From FLUQ01 sp031550605 (GTDB taxonomy: Bacteria > Desulfobacterota > Desulfovibrionia > Desulfovibrionales > Desulfovibrionaceae), in assembly GCA_031550605.1 (NCBI GenBank), contig JAVBOK010000087.1, positions 1-42,055 on the forward strand: a stretch of DNA of 42,055 nucleotides, given 5' to 3'. The notes beneath the pieces are model-generated. The model worked only from the letters and a program-made list of their open reading frames with translations. It did not search any database and was not told the origin of the DNA. Below are positions 1 to 7,450 of this stretch, piece after piece. Within the stretch, counting starts at the first letter, position 1. Every line of letters begins with the position of its first letter. The translations under genes and the position numbers were made by a program.

Positions 1-77
1 GGTCAAGGTATACGGCAAAACGTTATGCGGGTCTTTTCCCATAACCCCCTGCAGTTCTTTGGAAGGGGATAGGGGGT

Positions 78-129
78 CCGGGGGAAAGGGGAAGCCTTTC
101 TTGCAAGAAAGGCTTCCCCTTTCCCCCGG
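78..129. repeat. Perfect 52-bp palindrome upstream of the BMC genes
   Basis: Bases 78-103 and 104-129 are exact reverse complements (26 bp per arm, no spacer, centre TTGCAA). The palindrome ends 23 bp before the ATG of the amidohydrolase gene and just before its GGAGG. In RNA it would be an extremely stable hairpin. No T-run follows on either side, so it is not a classical intrinsic terminator. It looks like an intergenic repeat of the REP type, but only a genome search could show copy number. The rest of bases 1-152 shows no gene; CCCCCT at about 45-50 could also pair with AGGGGG at 71-76. Confidence 0.85.
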
Positions 130-152
130 CCGCCAGCCGCCGGAGGCACTCC

Positions 153-1067
153 ATGCAAAAAATCATCGATTTCCGCTTTCGGCCGCACACGCCGGAAATC
201 ATCAACGGCATCAAGAACAGCGCCATGTTCAAGGCGGCCTGCGCGGCCATCGGCTTTGACCGGCGCGTTCCCCAGACCCTGCCCGAGGTCGTGGAAGGGT
301 TGAAGCAGCGCGGGGTGGAACTTTCCGTCATCACCGGCCGCGACTGCGAGATGACGTACTGTTTTCCGGCCAACAACCCCAGCGTGCTGGAATTCGTGCG
401 CGCCTATCCCGACATGTTCGTGGGCTTTTGGGGCATTGACCCGCACAAGGGCATGAAAGCCGTGCAGGAAGCCGTGCACGCCGTGCGCGACCTGGGCATG
501 AAAGGCATTGCCACCGACCCCTACCTGGCCCATATTCCGGCCAATGACGCCCGCTATTACCCGTTGTACGCCAAATGCTGCGAACTGAACGTGCCGGTGT
601 TCATCACCACGGCCCCCCCGCCGCAAGTGCCCCGCGCGGTCATGGATTACGTGGATCCGCGCCACGTCGACATCGTGGCGCGCGATTTTCCCGAACTGGT
701 CCTGATCATGAGCCACGGCGGATACCCCTTCGTCAACGAGGCCATCTTCGCCTGCATGCGCAACGCCAACGTGTACATGGACCTGTCCGAATACGAACTC
801 GCGCCCATGGCCGATATCTACGTGCAGGCCCTCAATACCCACATCGGCGACAAGGTGGTCTTCGCTTCCGCCCATCCTTTTGTGGAGCAGGCTGAAGCCA
901 TTGATATCTATAAAAACTTGAAACTGACCGACGAAGTGCGGCACAAAGTCATGTACGCCAACGCCCGGCGTCTTCTGGGCCTGTCGGACGCCAGGGACGG
1001 GACGGCAAAACCCCGTCCCGCCGGTTTCCCCATGCCCTATCTGCCTTTTGCGCCGGCAAACAGATAG
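153..1067 (+). CDS. Amidohydrolase-2 family protein with degenerate metal site
   Basis: This 304-aa protein has the layout of the amidohydrolase-2 (TIM-barrel, PF04909) family: a short beta-1 segment at the N-terminus, a mid-protein MSHGG motif (about residues 188-192) and a C-terminal segment where the family normally has GSD-x-P. The HxH pair normally found at the end of strand 1 is replaced by DFRFRPH, and the last aspartate position reads ASAHP, so two metal-ligand positions look lost. It may be a non-hydrolytic or differently metallated subfamily member. The ATG at 153 follows GGAGGCACTCC. It is the first visible gene of the BMC cluster, and the shell gene at 1314 follows in the same direction. 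The substrate is unknown. Its place in the cluster suggests a role connected to the encapsulated pathway, but that is inference. It ends with TAG. Confidence 0.75.
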   Translation: MQKIIDFRFRPHTPEIINGIKNSAMFKAACAAIGFDRRVPQTLPEVVEGLKQRGVELSVITGRDCEMTYCFPANNPSVLEFVRAYPDMFVGFWGIDPHKGMKAVQEAVHAVRDLGMKGIATDPYLAHIPANDARYYPLYAKCCELNVPVFITTAPPPQVPRAVMDYVDPRHVDIVARDFPELVLIMSHGGYPFVNEAIFACMRNANVYMDLSEYELAPMADIYVQALNTHIGDKVVFASAHPFVEQAEAIDIYKNLKLTDEVRHKVMYANARRLLGLSDARDGTAKPRPAGFPMPYLPFAPANR

Positions 1068-1077
1068 GATGGGTATG

Positions 1078-1128
1078 GTGCGGGGCGCCGCCCCGCGATT
1101 GACGGGCATGGGGCGCCGCCCCGTGCCC
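1078..1128. repeat. Two adjacent GC-rich hairpins (GGGGC-GCC-GCCCC core)
   Basis: A first hairpin with the core CGGGGC-GCC-GCCCCG covers about 1081-1095. A second has 11-bp arms at 1104-1114 and 1118-1128 around a GCC loop, with one T/G wobble. The second is almost identical to the 25-bp hairpin at 3221-3245. Both sit in the 246-bp gap between the amidohydrolase gene and the first shell gene. The rest of that gap has no gene. A GAGGC-GGT-GCCTC hairpin (about 1276-1288) precedes the shell gene's ribosome binding site. Confidence 0.7.
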
Positions 1129-1313
1129 CGCCAGGGCCCGGCGGTTCCTTGGCCCCGGATAGGGGGATGTTCAGGGGGTGTTGGTGCCCGTGGAGAGTTG
1201 CCTGCCTGCAAGGTAAGAAATCAACCCTCAACGCGGGGTCCGGGGGGCTAGGCCCCCTGGCGGAGGGGTTTGGGGAGGCGGTGCCTCCTCAAGGCTCCCG
1301 CAAGGAGCGAAAC

Positions 1314-1805
1314 GTGGAACAACTGGCGCAGGGATTTGTGGAAGCCACGGGGTACGTGGCGGCCATCGAAGTGGCGGATGCCATGGCCAAGGCGGCGAAG
1401 GTGCGCATTGTCATGGCCCACAAGGTGGACGGCCCCAGGGTCTGCGTGATCTGCGAAGGCGACGTGGCCGCCTGCCAGGCGGCTGTCGGCGCGGGCAAAG
1501 CCCTGTGCGAAAGCAGGGGCACGCTGATTGCGGCCAACGTCATCCCCCGGCCGGATCAGGGATCCGCCGACATCCGGCAGATGATGGCGGCGATGCAGGC
1601 CCGCAAGGCCGCCAAAAAGGCGGAGCGTCTGGCCCGCAGGGCGGGAACCGGTCCAGCCTCGGCCGCGCCCGCGCAAACCGCCCCGGCTGTGCAGGCCGCA
1701 CCGGCGAAAGCGGTCCCGGAAGAAAGGGCCCCGTTCGCGGCGAAGAAACCGGCGGAAAAGAAGGCGGGCAAAAAAGCCGCGCCGAAGAAAGCGCCGAAGA
1801 AATGA
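1314..1805 (+). CDS. BMC shell protein with Lys/Ala/Pro-rich C-terminal tail
   Basis: A 163-aa protein. Residues about 8-90 form a single BMC domain (PF00936), recognisable from GYVAAIEVADAMAKAAKV, the GDVAACQAAV segment and the closing NVIPRP. Such domains assemble into the hexameric tiles of a microcompartment shell. Residues about 95-163 are an unusual tail rich in Ala, Lys, Pro and Arg, ending in histone-H1-like repeats (KKPAEKKAGKKAAPKKAPKK). Ordinary BMC-H proteins stop near residue 95, as the 92-aa paralogue at 2897 does. The GTG start at 1314 is chosen because AAGGAGCGAAAC precedes it directly and the BMC fold begins right after. The open frame further upstream is not BMC-like. The tail could bind nucleic acid, an acidic partner or cargo enzymes. 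It is not a known encapsulation peptide that I can name. Confidence 0.88.
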   Translation: MEQLAQGFVEATGYVAAIEVADAMAKAAKVRIVMAHKVDGPRVCVICEGDVAACQAAVGAGKALCESRGTLIAANVIPRPDQGSADIRQMMAAMQARKAAKKAERLARRAGTGPASAAPAQTAPAVQAAPAKAVPEERAPFAAKKPAEKKAGKKAAPKKAPKK

Positions 1806-1943
1806 AGATCCCGACAAGCCTCAAAAGAATCTGCCGCGGGGCCAAGGGGGTTCAGCCTCCTTGGATGGTATGGGGCGGAGCCCCGTTCCCGTCCGTTGCC
1901 CCCGGCATTCTCTTCCCCGTCTTTAACCCGCTGAGGATGAGCC

Positions 1944-2729
1944 ATGGCCTATCTGACTGAAGACGACGTCCGGTCCCGTTGTTCCAAATCCGGGGGAGCG
2001 CTTTTGCTCGCTCCCGGCGAACGCATGACCCCTTCGGCGGCGGAACTTGCGGCCAGGATGGGGGTGCGCGTGATGGAAGAGAGCGACGCCCTGAGATCCT
2101 GCGCGTCCTGCTCCGGTTCCTGCGCGGCCCCGGCCCCGGCGGCGGACAGGGCCTGCTCCGGCTCCTGCGGCGGGGCCTGCGCCGCGAAAACGGCTTCCCG
2201 TCCTCCGGAAAACCAGGACATGACCCACCTGGACGCCGCGACCGTGGCGCCCAAAAGCCATCCGCGCATTGTGCTGCGCGGCAAACTGGATACGCTGCTC
2301 TCCGCCGTGGTGCTGACGCAGACCCGTTTTGACCGTCAGGATCGCCTGCCGGCGTTTTTGAAAACCTGCCTGGCAGACATCAAGGTGTGGGTCATGCAGG
2401 TGCTGACGGCGGAAGTGGCCGGCGACGCGCTGGCCATTCCCGGCATGGGCGGCATGGATCCGGAAACCTTGCGCGCGGTGTCGCACGATCCCGAACGGTA
2501 TCTGGGCGTGGGGCCTTATTGCCCGGACGCGTCCCTGGGGCGAGAGGCGGCGCAGCTCAACTGGCTGCGCGCGGTCACGCGCGAAACGGAAGTGGCCGCC
2601 GTGCAGGCGGGGCTTGGCCGGGCGGACATCGCCGCCGCGCTGAACCGCCTGAGCAGCGCGGTGTACGTGCTGCTTCTGCTGACCCTGGCGGCGGAAAAAG
2701 GGGTGGCGATTCCGCAACTGAAAAAGTGA
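1944..2729 (+). CDS. eutT: EutT-type ATP:corrinoid adenosyltransferase
   Basis: This 261-aa protein matches EutT, which transfers the adenosyl group of ATP to cob(I)alamin to make coenzyme B12. The diagnostic stretches are the N-terminal LTEDDVRSR and PGERMTPSAAELA, the central MTHLDAATVAPKSHPRI, and the C-terminal ADIAAALNRLSSAVYVLLLL. Enterobacterial EutT has an HX11CCxxC metal motif between the N-terminal segment and the THL segment. Here that place holds a Cys-rich stretch (about residues 53-80: CASCSGSC, then CSGSCGGAC) with no preceding His. A metal site is still plausible but is arranged differently. ATG 1944 follows GAGGATGAGCC. It lies between two shell-protein genes, which places adenosylcobalamin recycling inside or beside the microcompartment. 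A B12-dependent signature enzyme would then be expected outside the window, although glycyl-radical loci may also carry such a gene. Confidence 0.85.
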   Translation: MAYLTEDDVRSRCSKSGGALLLAPGERMTPSAAELAARMGVRVMEESDALRSCASCSGSCAAPAPAADRACSGSCGGACAAKTASRPPENQDMTHLDAATVAPKSHPRIVLRGKLDTLLSAVVLTQTRFDRQDRLPAFLKTCLADIKVWVMQVLTAEVAGDALAIPGMGGMDPETLRAVSHDPERYLGVGPYCPDASLGREAAQLNWLRAVTRETEVAAVQAGLGRADIAAALNRLSSAVYVLLLLTLAAEKGVAIPQLKK

Positions 2730-2896
2730 GGATGCGCTTCCGGCGGGCGCGGCGCGTGACCGCAACGGTATGGAACGGAAGCTGTGTCGCGGAAAAAATG
2801 CCTATTTATTTTTAGCGCCGCGCGCAACGGTGGACAGAAACGCCGCCATGCGTATGGTATACTGTAGAAACCGGACAACCCGTTAAGGAGATAGCG

Positions 2897-3175
<279 letters not shown>

Positions 3176-3540
3176 TTGCGGCGGGACCGCCGCGCAAGGC
3201 TGTTCCGGCGAAGCCGCTTCGGGCACGGGGCGCCGCCCCGTGCCCTGCAAGAGGCATGACCCGGACCGTTCCGCCCCTCGTTCTTCGGGCGGGGGCGTTT
3301 CGCTCTCCGTCTCGTTCCCGTATCTGCGGAACGGTACGGCCCCTTGATCGCGGGACAGGGGCTGTTCGCGGCACCGCCGCTCAGGGTTGCTCTGAGCCCG
3401 CGTTTCTCCGGGGCTGCAGGTTTTTTGCGTGAGCGACCTCCGCCGGGCGTTGGCGGGTTTTGTCCGGCAGGGAGCGGCACACATTGGCGGTACCGGGCCT
3501 GGCCCCGGCTTGGGGCCGGCTTGGGAACAAGGAGGCGCAT
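3176..3540. other. 365-bp intergenic region with GC-rich hairpins
   Basis: No gene with homology is visible between the BMC-H gene and the EutN-like gene. The region holds an imperfect TTGCGGCGG/CCGCCGCGCAA hairpin right after the upstream stop, the 25-bp hairpin at 3221-3245 (listed separately) and the EutN ribosome binding site at its end. The small open frames here look like GC-driven noise. Confidence 0.6.
3221..3245. repeat. 25-bp GC-rich hairpin repeat, copy 2
   Basis: Perfect 11-bp arms (GGGCACGGGGC at 3221-3231 and its complement at 3235-3245) surround a GCC loop. The copy at 1104-1128 differs at a single base. No T-run follows, so it is more likely an mRNA-stabilising or attenuating hairpin, or a dispersed repeat, than a strong terminator. 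Confidence 0.75.
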
Positions 3541-3828
3541 ATGGAACTGGGCAAAGTCGCGGGACAGGTCGTGGCCACGGCGCGCGCGCCCGGCCTGCCG
3601 CTGAATTCGCTGCTGCTGGTGGACATTCTGGACAAGAACGGCAACCCCACGGGCGAATGCCACGTGGCGCTGGACCCTCTTGGCGCGGGTGAGGGCGAAT
3701 GGGTTCTGCTGGTGCGGGGCAGCTCGGCCCGCAAGGCGGCGGAACCGGATTCCCCCCTGGATCTGGCCGTTGTGGGCATCGTGGACCAGGTTTCCTGCCG
3801 GGAAAAGACGCTGTACAAAAAGAATTAG
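3541..3828 (+). CDS. BMC vertex protein (EutN/CcmL family, BMC-P)
   Basis: This 95-aa protein has the EutN/CcmL signature: MELGKVAGQVVATARAPGLP at the start, the LLLVDILDKNG segment, a DPLGAGEGEWVLLVRGSSAR core and the closing DLAVVGIVDQVS. The family forms pentamers that cap the twelve vertices of a microcompartment shell (PF03319). ATG 3541 follows GGAGGCGCAT. It is the last visible gene of the BMC cluster. Its TAG stop is directly followed by a repeat also found after the gmhB-like gene near 32.99 kb. With two hexameric proteins and this pentamer, the window contains enough shell types for a closed compartment. Confidence 0.93.
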   Translation: MELGKVAGQVVATARAPGLPLNSLLLVDILDKNGNPTGECHVALDPLGAGEGEWVLLVRGSSARKAAEPDSPLDLAVVGIVDQVSCREKTLYKKN

Positions 3829-3880
3829 GCTCAGGCCTCAGTATGTTCTCGGGACAACCGCCCCAAGCCCCCTCCGGGCC
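3826..3880. repeat. Stop-codon-associated repeat, copy 1
   Basis: Starting at the TAG of the EutN-like gene, about 55 bases (TAGGCTCAGGCCTC at the left end, ACCGCCCCA in the middle, TCCGGG near the right end) match bases 32984-33038 at roughly three-quarters of positions by eye. Both copies start exactly at the stop codon of a + strand gene. Confidence 0.5.
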
Positions 3881-4179
3881 ATGCGACCCGCGGGGAGTTG
3901 CCCGCGGATCCCTGCGCGTCTTTCAAACATACCACGCGCCACCCGTGGCGGATTCTGCGATTTCCCGCCAAATCCGACACCCGGCGGCCACTCCCCCGCA
4001 TCGCGGCCTGTTTTGCCGAAAAGACGCCATGATGCACGGCAGCAACGAACGGTTGTTTTTTTCTTTGTCGTTGCCGTGCGGGCATTGTCCTGTTATAGAA
4101 AGACAAGTGATTCGGCGGACCGGTGCTGCGGCGCCGGGAACCGCCGTGTTGTTGTGCGGGGAAAGGGCGGAGCGGGGGC
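3829..4179. other. 351-bp intergenic region before the first kinase
   Basis: No supported gene. After the repeat listed above there is an imperfect hairpin with arms at about 4034-4048 and 4068-4079 (GCACGGCA pairs with TGCCGTGC, with a 2-nt bulge) and a T-rich loop (4054-4064). A promoter for the kinase genes is expected between here and 4170, but I cannot pick a convincing -35/-10 pair. Confidence 0.5.
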
Positions 4180-7122
4180 ATGAAACATTTCTTCACAGCA
4201 AGTATTACCAGAACAGCCATCTGCGTTGTGCTGCTTTCCGTGCTGCCCGCTCTGTTCATTACCTGCGCAACGGGCATGGACAGATACCGCATGGCGCAAA
4301 AAGACGCCGAGGAACGCGGAAAACGCTTTGTCCGCATTGTCGCGGAACGCCAGAACCAGATAGCCGAAACCACCGGCACCATGGCGGCCGCCCTGGCCCA
4401 GATGCAGGAAGTGCGTTCGGGCAATGCCGAGGCGGCCTCTCTTTTGTTCGGCAAATTGCTGGCGGCCGCTCCGTCGTTCACCAACATTTTTCTGACCGAC
4501 ATCACCGGCACGGTCGTCGCTTCCGCTCTGCCGCCCAAGAGCCGTCTGGACTTTTCCCGGCAGTCGTTTTTCCGGCGCACGCTCCGGCGCGACGAGTTCC
4601 GCGGGGGGCCGGTGGCCGTGTGCCCCATGGGCAAAGGGCCCCTTCTGCCGTTCGGCACGCCGGTGCACGCCGGGGGGGGGGAGGGAAAGCCCGGCCCCCT
4701 GACCGGCGTGCTCGGGGTTTCCCTCAGTCTGAATCATTACGACACAATACTGGCCGGACTGGAATTGCCCCACGGCGCCATGATTTATCTGCTGGATGGG
4801 TCCGGGGTCGTGGCCGCGGCGTATCCGCCTTCGCCGTCCGCCAATTCGGGCAGCATGCTGGGCGGCGAAGCCTGGCGTATCGTGCAGAACGCCGAGGCTG
4901 CCAGCGGCCATTTTTTCACAGGCGCGGAGGATCGTTCCGGCCGGCTTGTGGCCTATCAGAAATTGCATCTGCGCGGTTTGGACCAGCCCTATTCCTACGT
5001 GCTGTATGTCAGCCCCGAGGATACGGCCTACGAGGCGCCGCGTGCGTTTTTGCAGCGTGAATTGCTGCTGCTGCTCGCGGCTGCGCTGTTTGCGCTGTTC
5101 GCGGCTTGGGCTTTGACCACGCTGGCCTTTTTACGACCTCTGCATGCGTTTTTGGCCGCCGCGACCCAACTGGCCGGCGGAAATCTTTCCGCCCGCGTGC
5201 CGGAAGAAAAAACCAGAGGGGAAATCGGCACTCTGGGCCGCGAATTCAACGCCATGGCGGAAGCCCTGGGCAAACGCGACCGGGAACTGTCCGCCGCCCG
5301 CGACCTTGCGGATGCCGGCAGCAGCGCGAAAAGCGAATTTCTGGCCAACATGAGCCATGAAATCAGAACGCCCATGAACGCGGTGCTGGGCATGACTTAT
5401 CTTGTCCTGAAAACGAATCTGTCGCAGCAGCAGCGGGGCTACCTGACCAAATTGCTGGCCGCCGCCAATTCCCTGCTGCGGGTGATCAACGACATCCTCG
5501 ATTTTTCCAAGCTGGAAGCCGGCAAAATGAACATGGAAATGATCGGGTTTTCCCTGCGCCGCATCGTCAACACGATGTGCGGCGAAACAGCCGCCCGGCT
5601 TGCCGAAAAGTCGCTCAGCCTCCATGTGGACGTATCGTCGGAAGTGCCCGACCAGCTGCGCGGCGACCCTCTGCGTTTTTCACAGGCCCTGACCACCCTG
5701 GTGGACGAAGCCGTCGGCAGGAGCGAACGCGGGAAAATTTTTCTGTCCTGTTCCGTGCTTGCCAGAGAAAATTCCCAGGTCACCCTGCAATTCACCATCC
5801 GCGACGCCAGCATCGGGCTGACACCCATGCAACTTGCTGAAATGAAGGGTATTTTTGAAAGCGAAGACTATCCGGCGCAGGGGGGGCTTGACGGTTCCCG
5901 CCTCAGCCTTGCCATCTGCCACCGCCTGTTCCGGATGATGGACGGCGCCATAACCGTGGACAGCGATTTCGGGCACGGCGCGACCTTCACGGCCGTGGCC
6001 CGCTTCGAGCACGTCAGGGATGCCTCGCGCCAGCGGTACAGCATGTTCGAAGGCGTGCGGGCTCTGGTGGTGGATGACAGCGAGCACTCGGGCAAAGCGC
6101 TGGCGGAAGTTCTGGGGCAGTTCGGTTTCGAGGTCCGCCGGCTTGGGCTCATGGAGCAGATAACGGACACGCTGCTGACGGCGGACAGCCAGGGCAGGCC
6201 GTACGCGCTGCTGTTCGTGGACTGGCGCATATCGTTTCCCGACATGCTGAACCAGCTTACGCGCATCAAGAACAGCCCGGAACTGAAGCGGGCGCCCGCC
6301 ATCATCGTGACCACGGCCCAGAGCAGGGCGGGCATACCCGATTCGTTGCGCGCGCTGGGACTGGATGCCTTTTTGCACAAACCCATCAACGGTTCCGTCC
6401 TGTTCGACACGCTGACCAACATTATCTCGTCCCGCAACCGGACGGAGGGAGGCGCGGCCGCGGGAATTGCCGGGGACGGGAATATGGCCGGCACGCGGGT
6501 TCTGGTTGTCGAGGACAACGCCGTGAACCGGCAGATCGCCGAGGAGATACTGCGCGGCGAAGATATGGTGGTGCACAGCGTGCACGACGGCAAGGAGGCG
6601 GTCGCCCTGCTGGGCGCAGACGCCCCGCTGCAATTTGACATGGTGCTGATGGACCTGCAAATGCCGGAAATGGACGGCATTGCCGCGACGCGGGCCATCA
6701 GGGAAACCCCTGGCCTGCATGATTTCGCCCTGCCCGTGATCGCCATGACGGCGCACGCGGACCCGCAGGAAGTGGCGGCCTGTCTGGCCGCCGGCATGAA
6801 CGACCATACGGAGAAACCCGTCACCGTGGAACATCTGTTCGCCACCATCCGGCGCTGGCTGCCCCTGCGGCCAGCGGCCGCGAACAGAGTGCGCGCCATT
6901 GTCAGCGCCATGCGCGAACAGTTGGGCAGTGACGATCCGGCGGTGCTGTTGCATATTGAAAAAGGCGTTGCAGAGCTTTTGCCCTACGTTTATGAAGGCA
7001 GGGTCACGGTTCTGCGTACAGTGCTGATTGATGGAGACGAGGCGGCCATCCGGTCCGTGCTGGACAAACTGGATGATTATGCCCTGCGGGCGCGTCCGGC
7101 CGACCCGGCGGCGCGGACCTGA
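4180..7122 (+). CDS. Membrane hybrid sensor kinase with degenerate ATPase domain
   Basis: A 980-aa protein. ATG 4180 is chosen because GGAGCGGGGGC precedes it and the first TM helix (TAICVVLLSVLPALFITC) starts at once. Order: TM1, a periplasmic dCache-like sensor (about 35-290), TM2 (LLLLLAAALFALFAAWAL), HAMP, an intact HisKA box with H393 (SHEIRTP), an HATPase-like region, then two REC domains. The ATP-binding boxes are damaged. The N-box reads LVDEAVGRS where the downstream paralogue has LGNNAVKFT, G1 reads DASIG instead of DTGIG, and G2 reads DGSRLSL instead of GTGLGL. REC1 (VVDDS, FVDWR, KP) and REC2 (VVEDN, LMDLQMPEMDG, MTAH, KP) keep the phospho-acceptor residues. No HPt histidine is seen. 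A G10 tract at 4672-4681 encodes Gly165-167. It may act as an allosteric partner of the kinase at 7451. Confidence 0.9.
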   Translation: MKHFFTASITRTAICVVLLSVLPALFITCATGMDRYRMAQKDAEERGKRFVRIVAERQNQIAETTGTMAAALAQMQEVRSGNAEAASLLFGKLLAAAPSFTNIFLTDITGTVVASALPPKSRLDFSRQSFFRRTLRRDEFRGGPVAVCPMGKGPLLPFGTPVHAGGGEGKPGPLTGVLGVSLSLNHYDTILAGLELPHGAMIYLLDGSGVVAAAYPPSPSANSGSMLGGEAWRIVQNAEAASGHFFTGAEDRSGRLVAYQKLHLRGLDQPYSYVLYVSPEDTAYEAPRAFLQRELLLLLAAALFALFAAWALTTLAFLRPLHAFLAAATQLAGGNLSARVPEEKTRGEIGTLGREFNAMAEALGKRDRELSAARDLADAGSSAKSEFLANMSHEIRTPMNAVLGMTYLVLKTNLSQQQRGYLTKLLAAANSLLRVINDILDFSKLEAGKMNMEMIGFSLRRIVNTMCGETAARLAEKSLSLHVDVSSEVPDQLRGDPLRFSQALTTLVDEAVGRSERGKIFLSCSVLARENSQVTLQFTIRDASIGLTPMQLAEMKGIFESEDYPAQGGLDGSRLSLAICHRLFRMMDGAITVDSDFGHGATFTAVARFEHVRDASRQRYSMFEGVRALVVDDSEHSGKALAEVLGQFGFEVRRLGLMEQITDTLLTADSQGRPYALLFVDWRISFPDMLNQLTRIKNSPELKRAPAIIVTTAQSRAGIPDSLRALGLDAFLHKPINGSVLFDTLTNIISSRNRTEGGAAAGIAGDGNMAGTRVLVVEDNAVNRQIAEEILRGEDMVVHSVHDGKEAVALLGADAPLQFDMVLMDLQMPEMDGIAATRAIRETPGLHDFALPVIAMTAHADPQEVAACLAAGMNDHTEKPVTVEHLFATIRRWLPLRPAAANRVRAIVSAMREQLGSDDPAVLLHIEKGVAELLPYVYEGRVTVLRTVLIDGDEAAIRSVLDKLDDYALRARPADPAART
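4672..4681 (+). repeat. G10 homopolymer inside a sensor-kinase gene
   Basis: Ten consecutive G bases are read in frame as Gly165-Gly167 plus the first base of Glu168, in the periplasmic sensor domain. A slip of one base would frameshift the protein before its HisKA domain. Confidence 0.85.
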
Positions 7123-7450
7123 TCGGGGTTGCCGGGGCCGGTTTGCCGGCTTGAGGCAGCGCCCTCGCTCCGGCAGGGCATGAGGCTCCCGCGGTTTTGC
7201 TCGGGGAGTGTCGCGGAGCTTGTCAGCCCGGCATGGCGCGGGCACTGGAGCAGGTTGTTTTGGGGATTGCCCATGAGCCGGTTTGCAAAAATGACAAAAC
7301 GCTCTTTCCCCGGATGCGTAGACGCCGAAACGGCGTGTGCGGACGTTGTTCTGCGCTTTGTTCGCTTGCGGGCGGCCACTTCGTTGCGCCACGTGTCCGC
7401 CGGAGCATTTTCAGAGTGAAAATGCTCTAACTGTACGAGAAGGAAAACGC
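7123..7450. other. 328-bp gap between the two kinases, mostly repeat-like
   Basis: No supported gene. The right part (from about 7300) resembles the repeat in the gap at about 15.66-15.80 kb and ends in the perfect hairpin at 7403-7427. The AAGG that serves as ribosome binding site for the second kinase begins at 7440. Confidence 0.55.
7300..7427. repeat. Dispersed repeat with terminal 11-bp hairpin, copy 1
   Basis: The block TCGCTTGCGGGCGGCC followed by TTCG-TGCGC is shared with about 15730-15760. In both places a strong inverted repeat follows some 20-30 bp later. Here it is perfect: GAGCATTTTCA (7403-7413), a GAG loop, and its complement (7417-7427). The hairpin lies 23 bp before the ATG of the kinase at 7451, so it could also affect translation of that gene. 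Confidence 0.6.

Noticed and set aside
1149..1313. Upstream extension of the tailed BMC protein
   Set aside because: The added 55 residues are Gly/Pro-rich, lie over hairpin DNA and precede the clear AAGGAG of the GTG start at 1314.
2730..2896. Cobalamin riboswitch near eutT
   Set aside because: I looked for a B12-box-like conserved core before eutT and before the next shell gene and saw none. The gaps hold only short hairpins.
5680..7392. 570-codon - strand frame opposite the first kinase
   Set aside because: The + strand carries REC domains with all key residues, so the opposite frame has no support.
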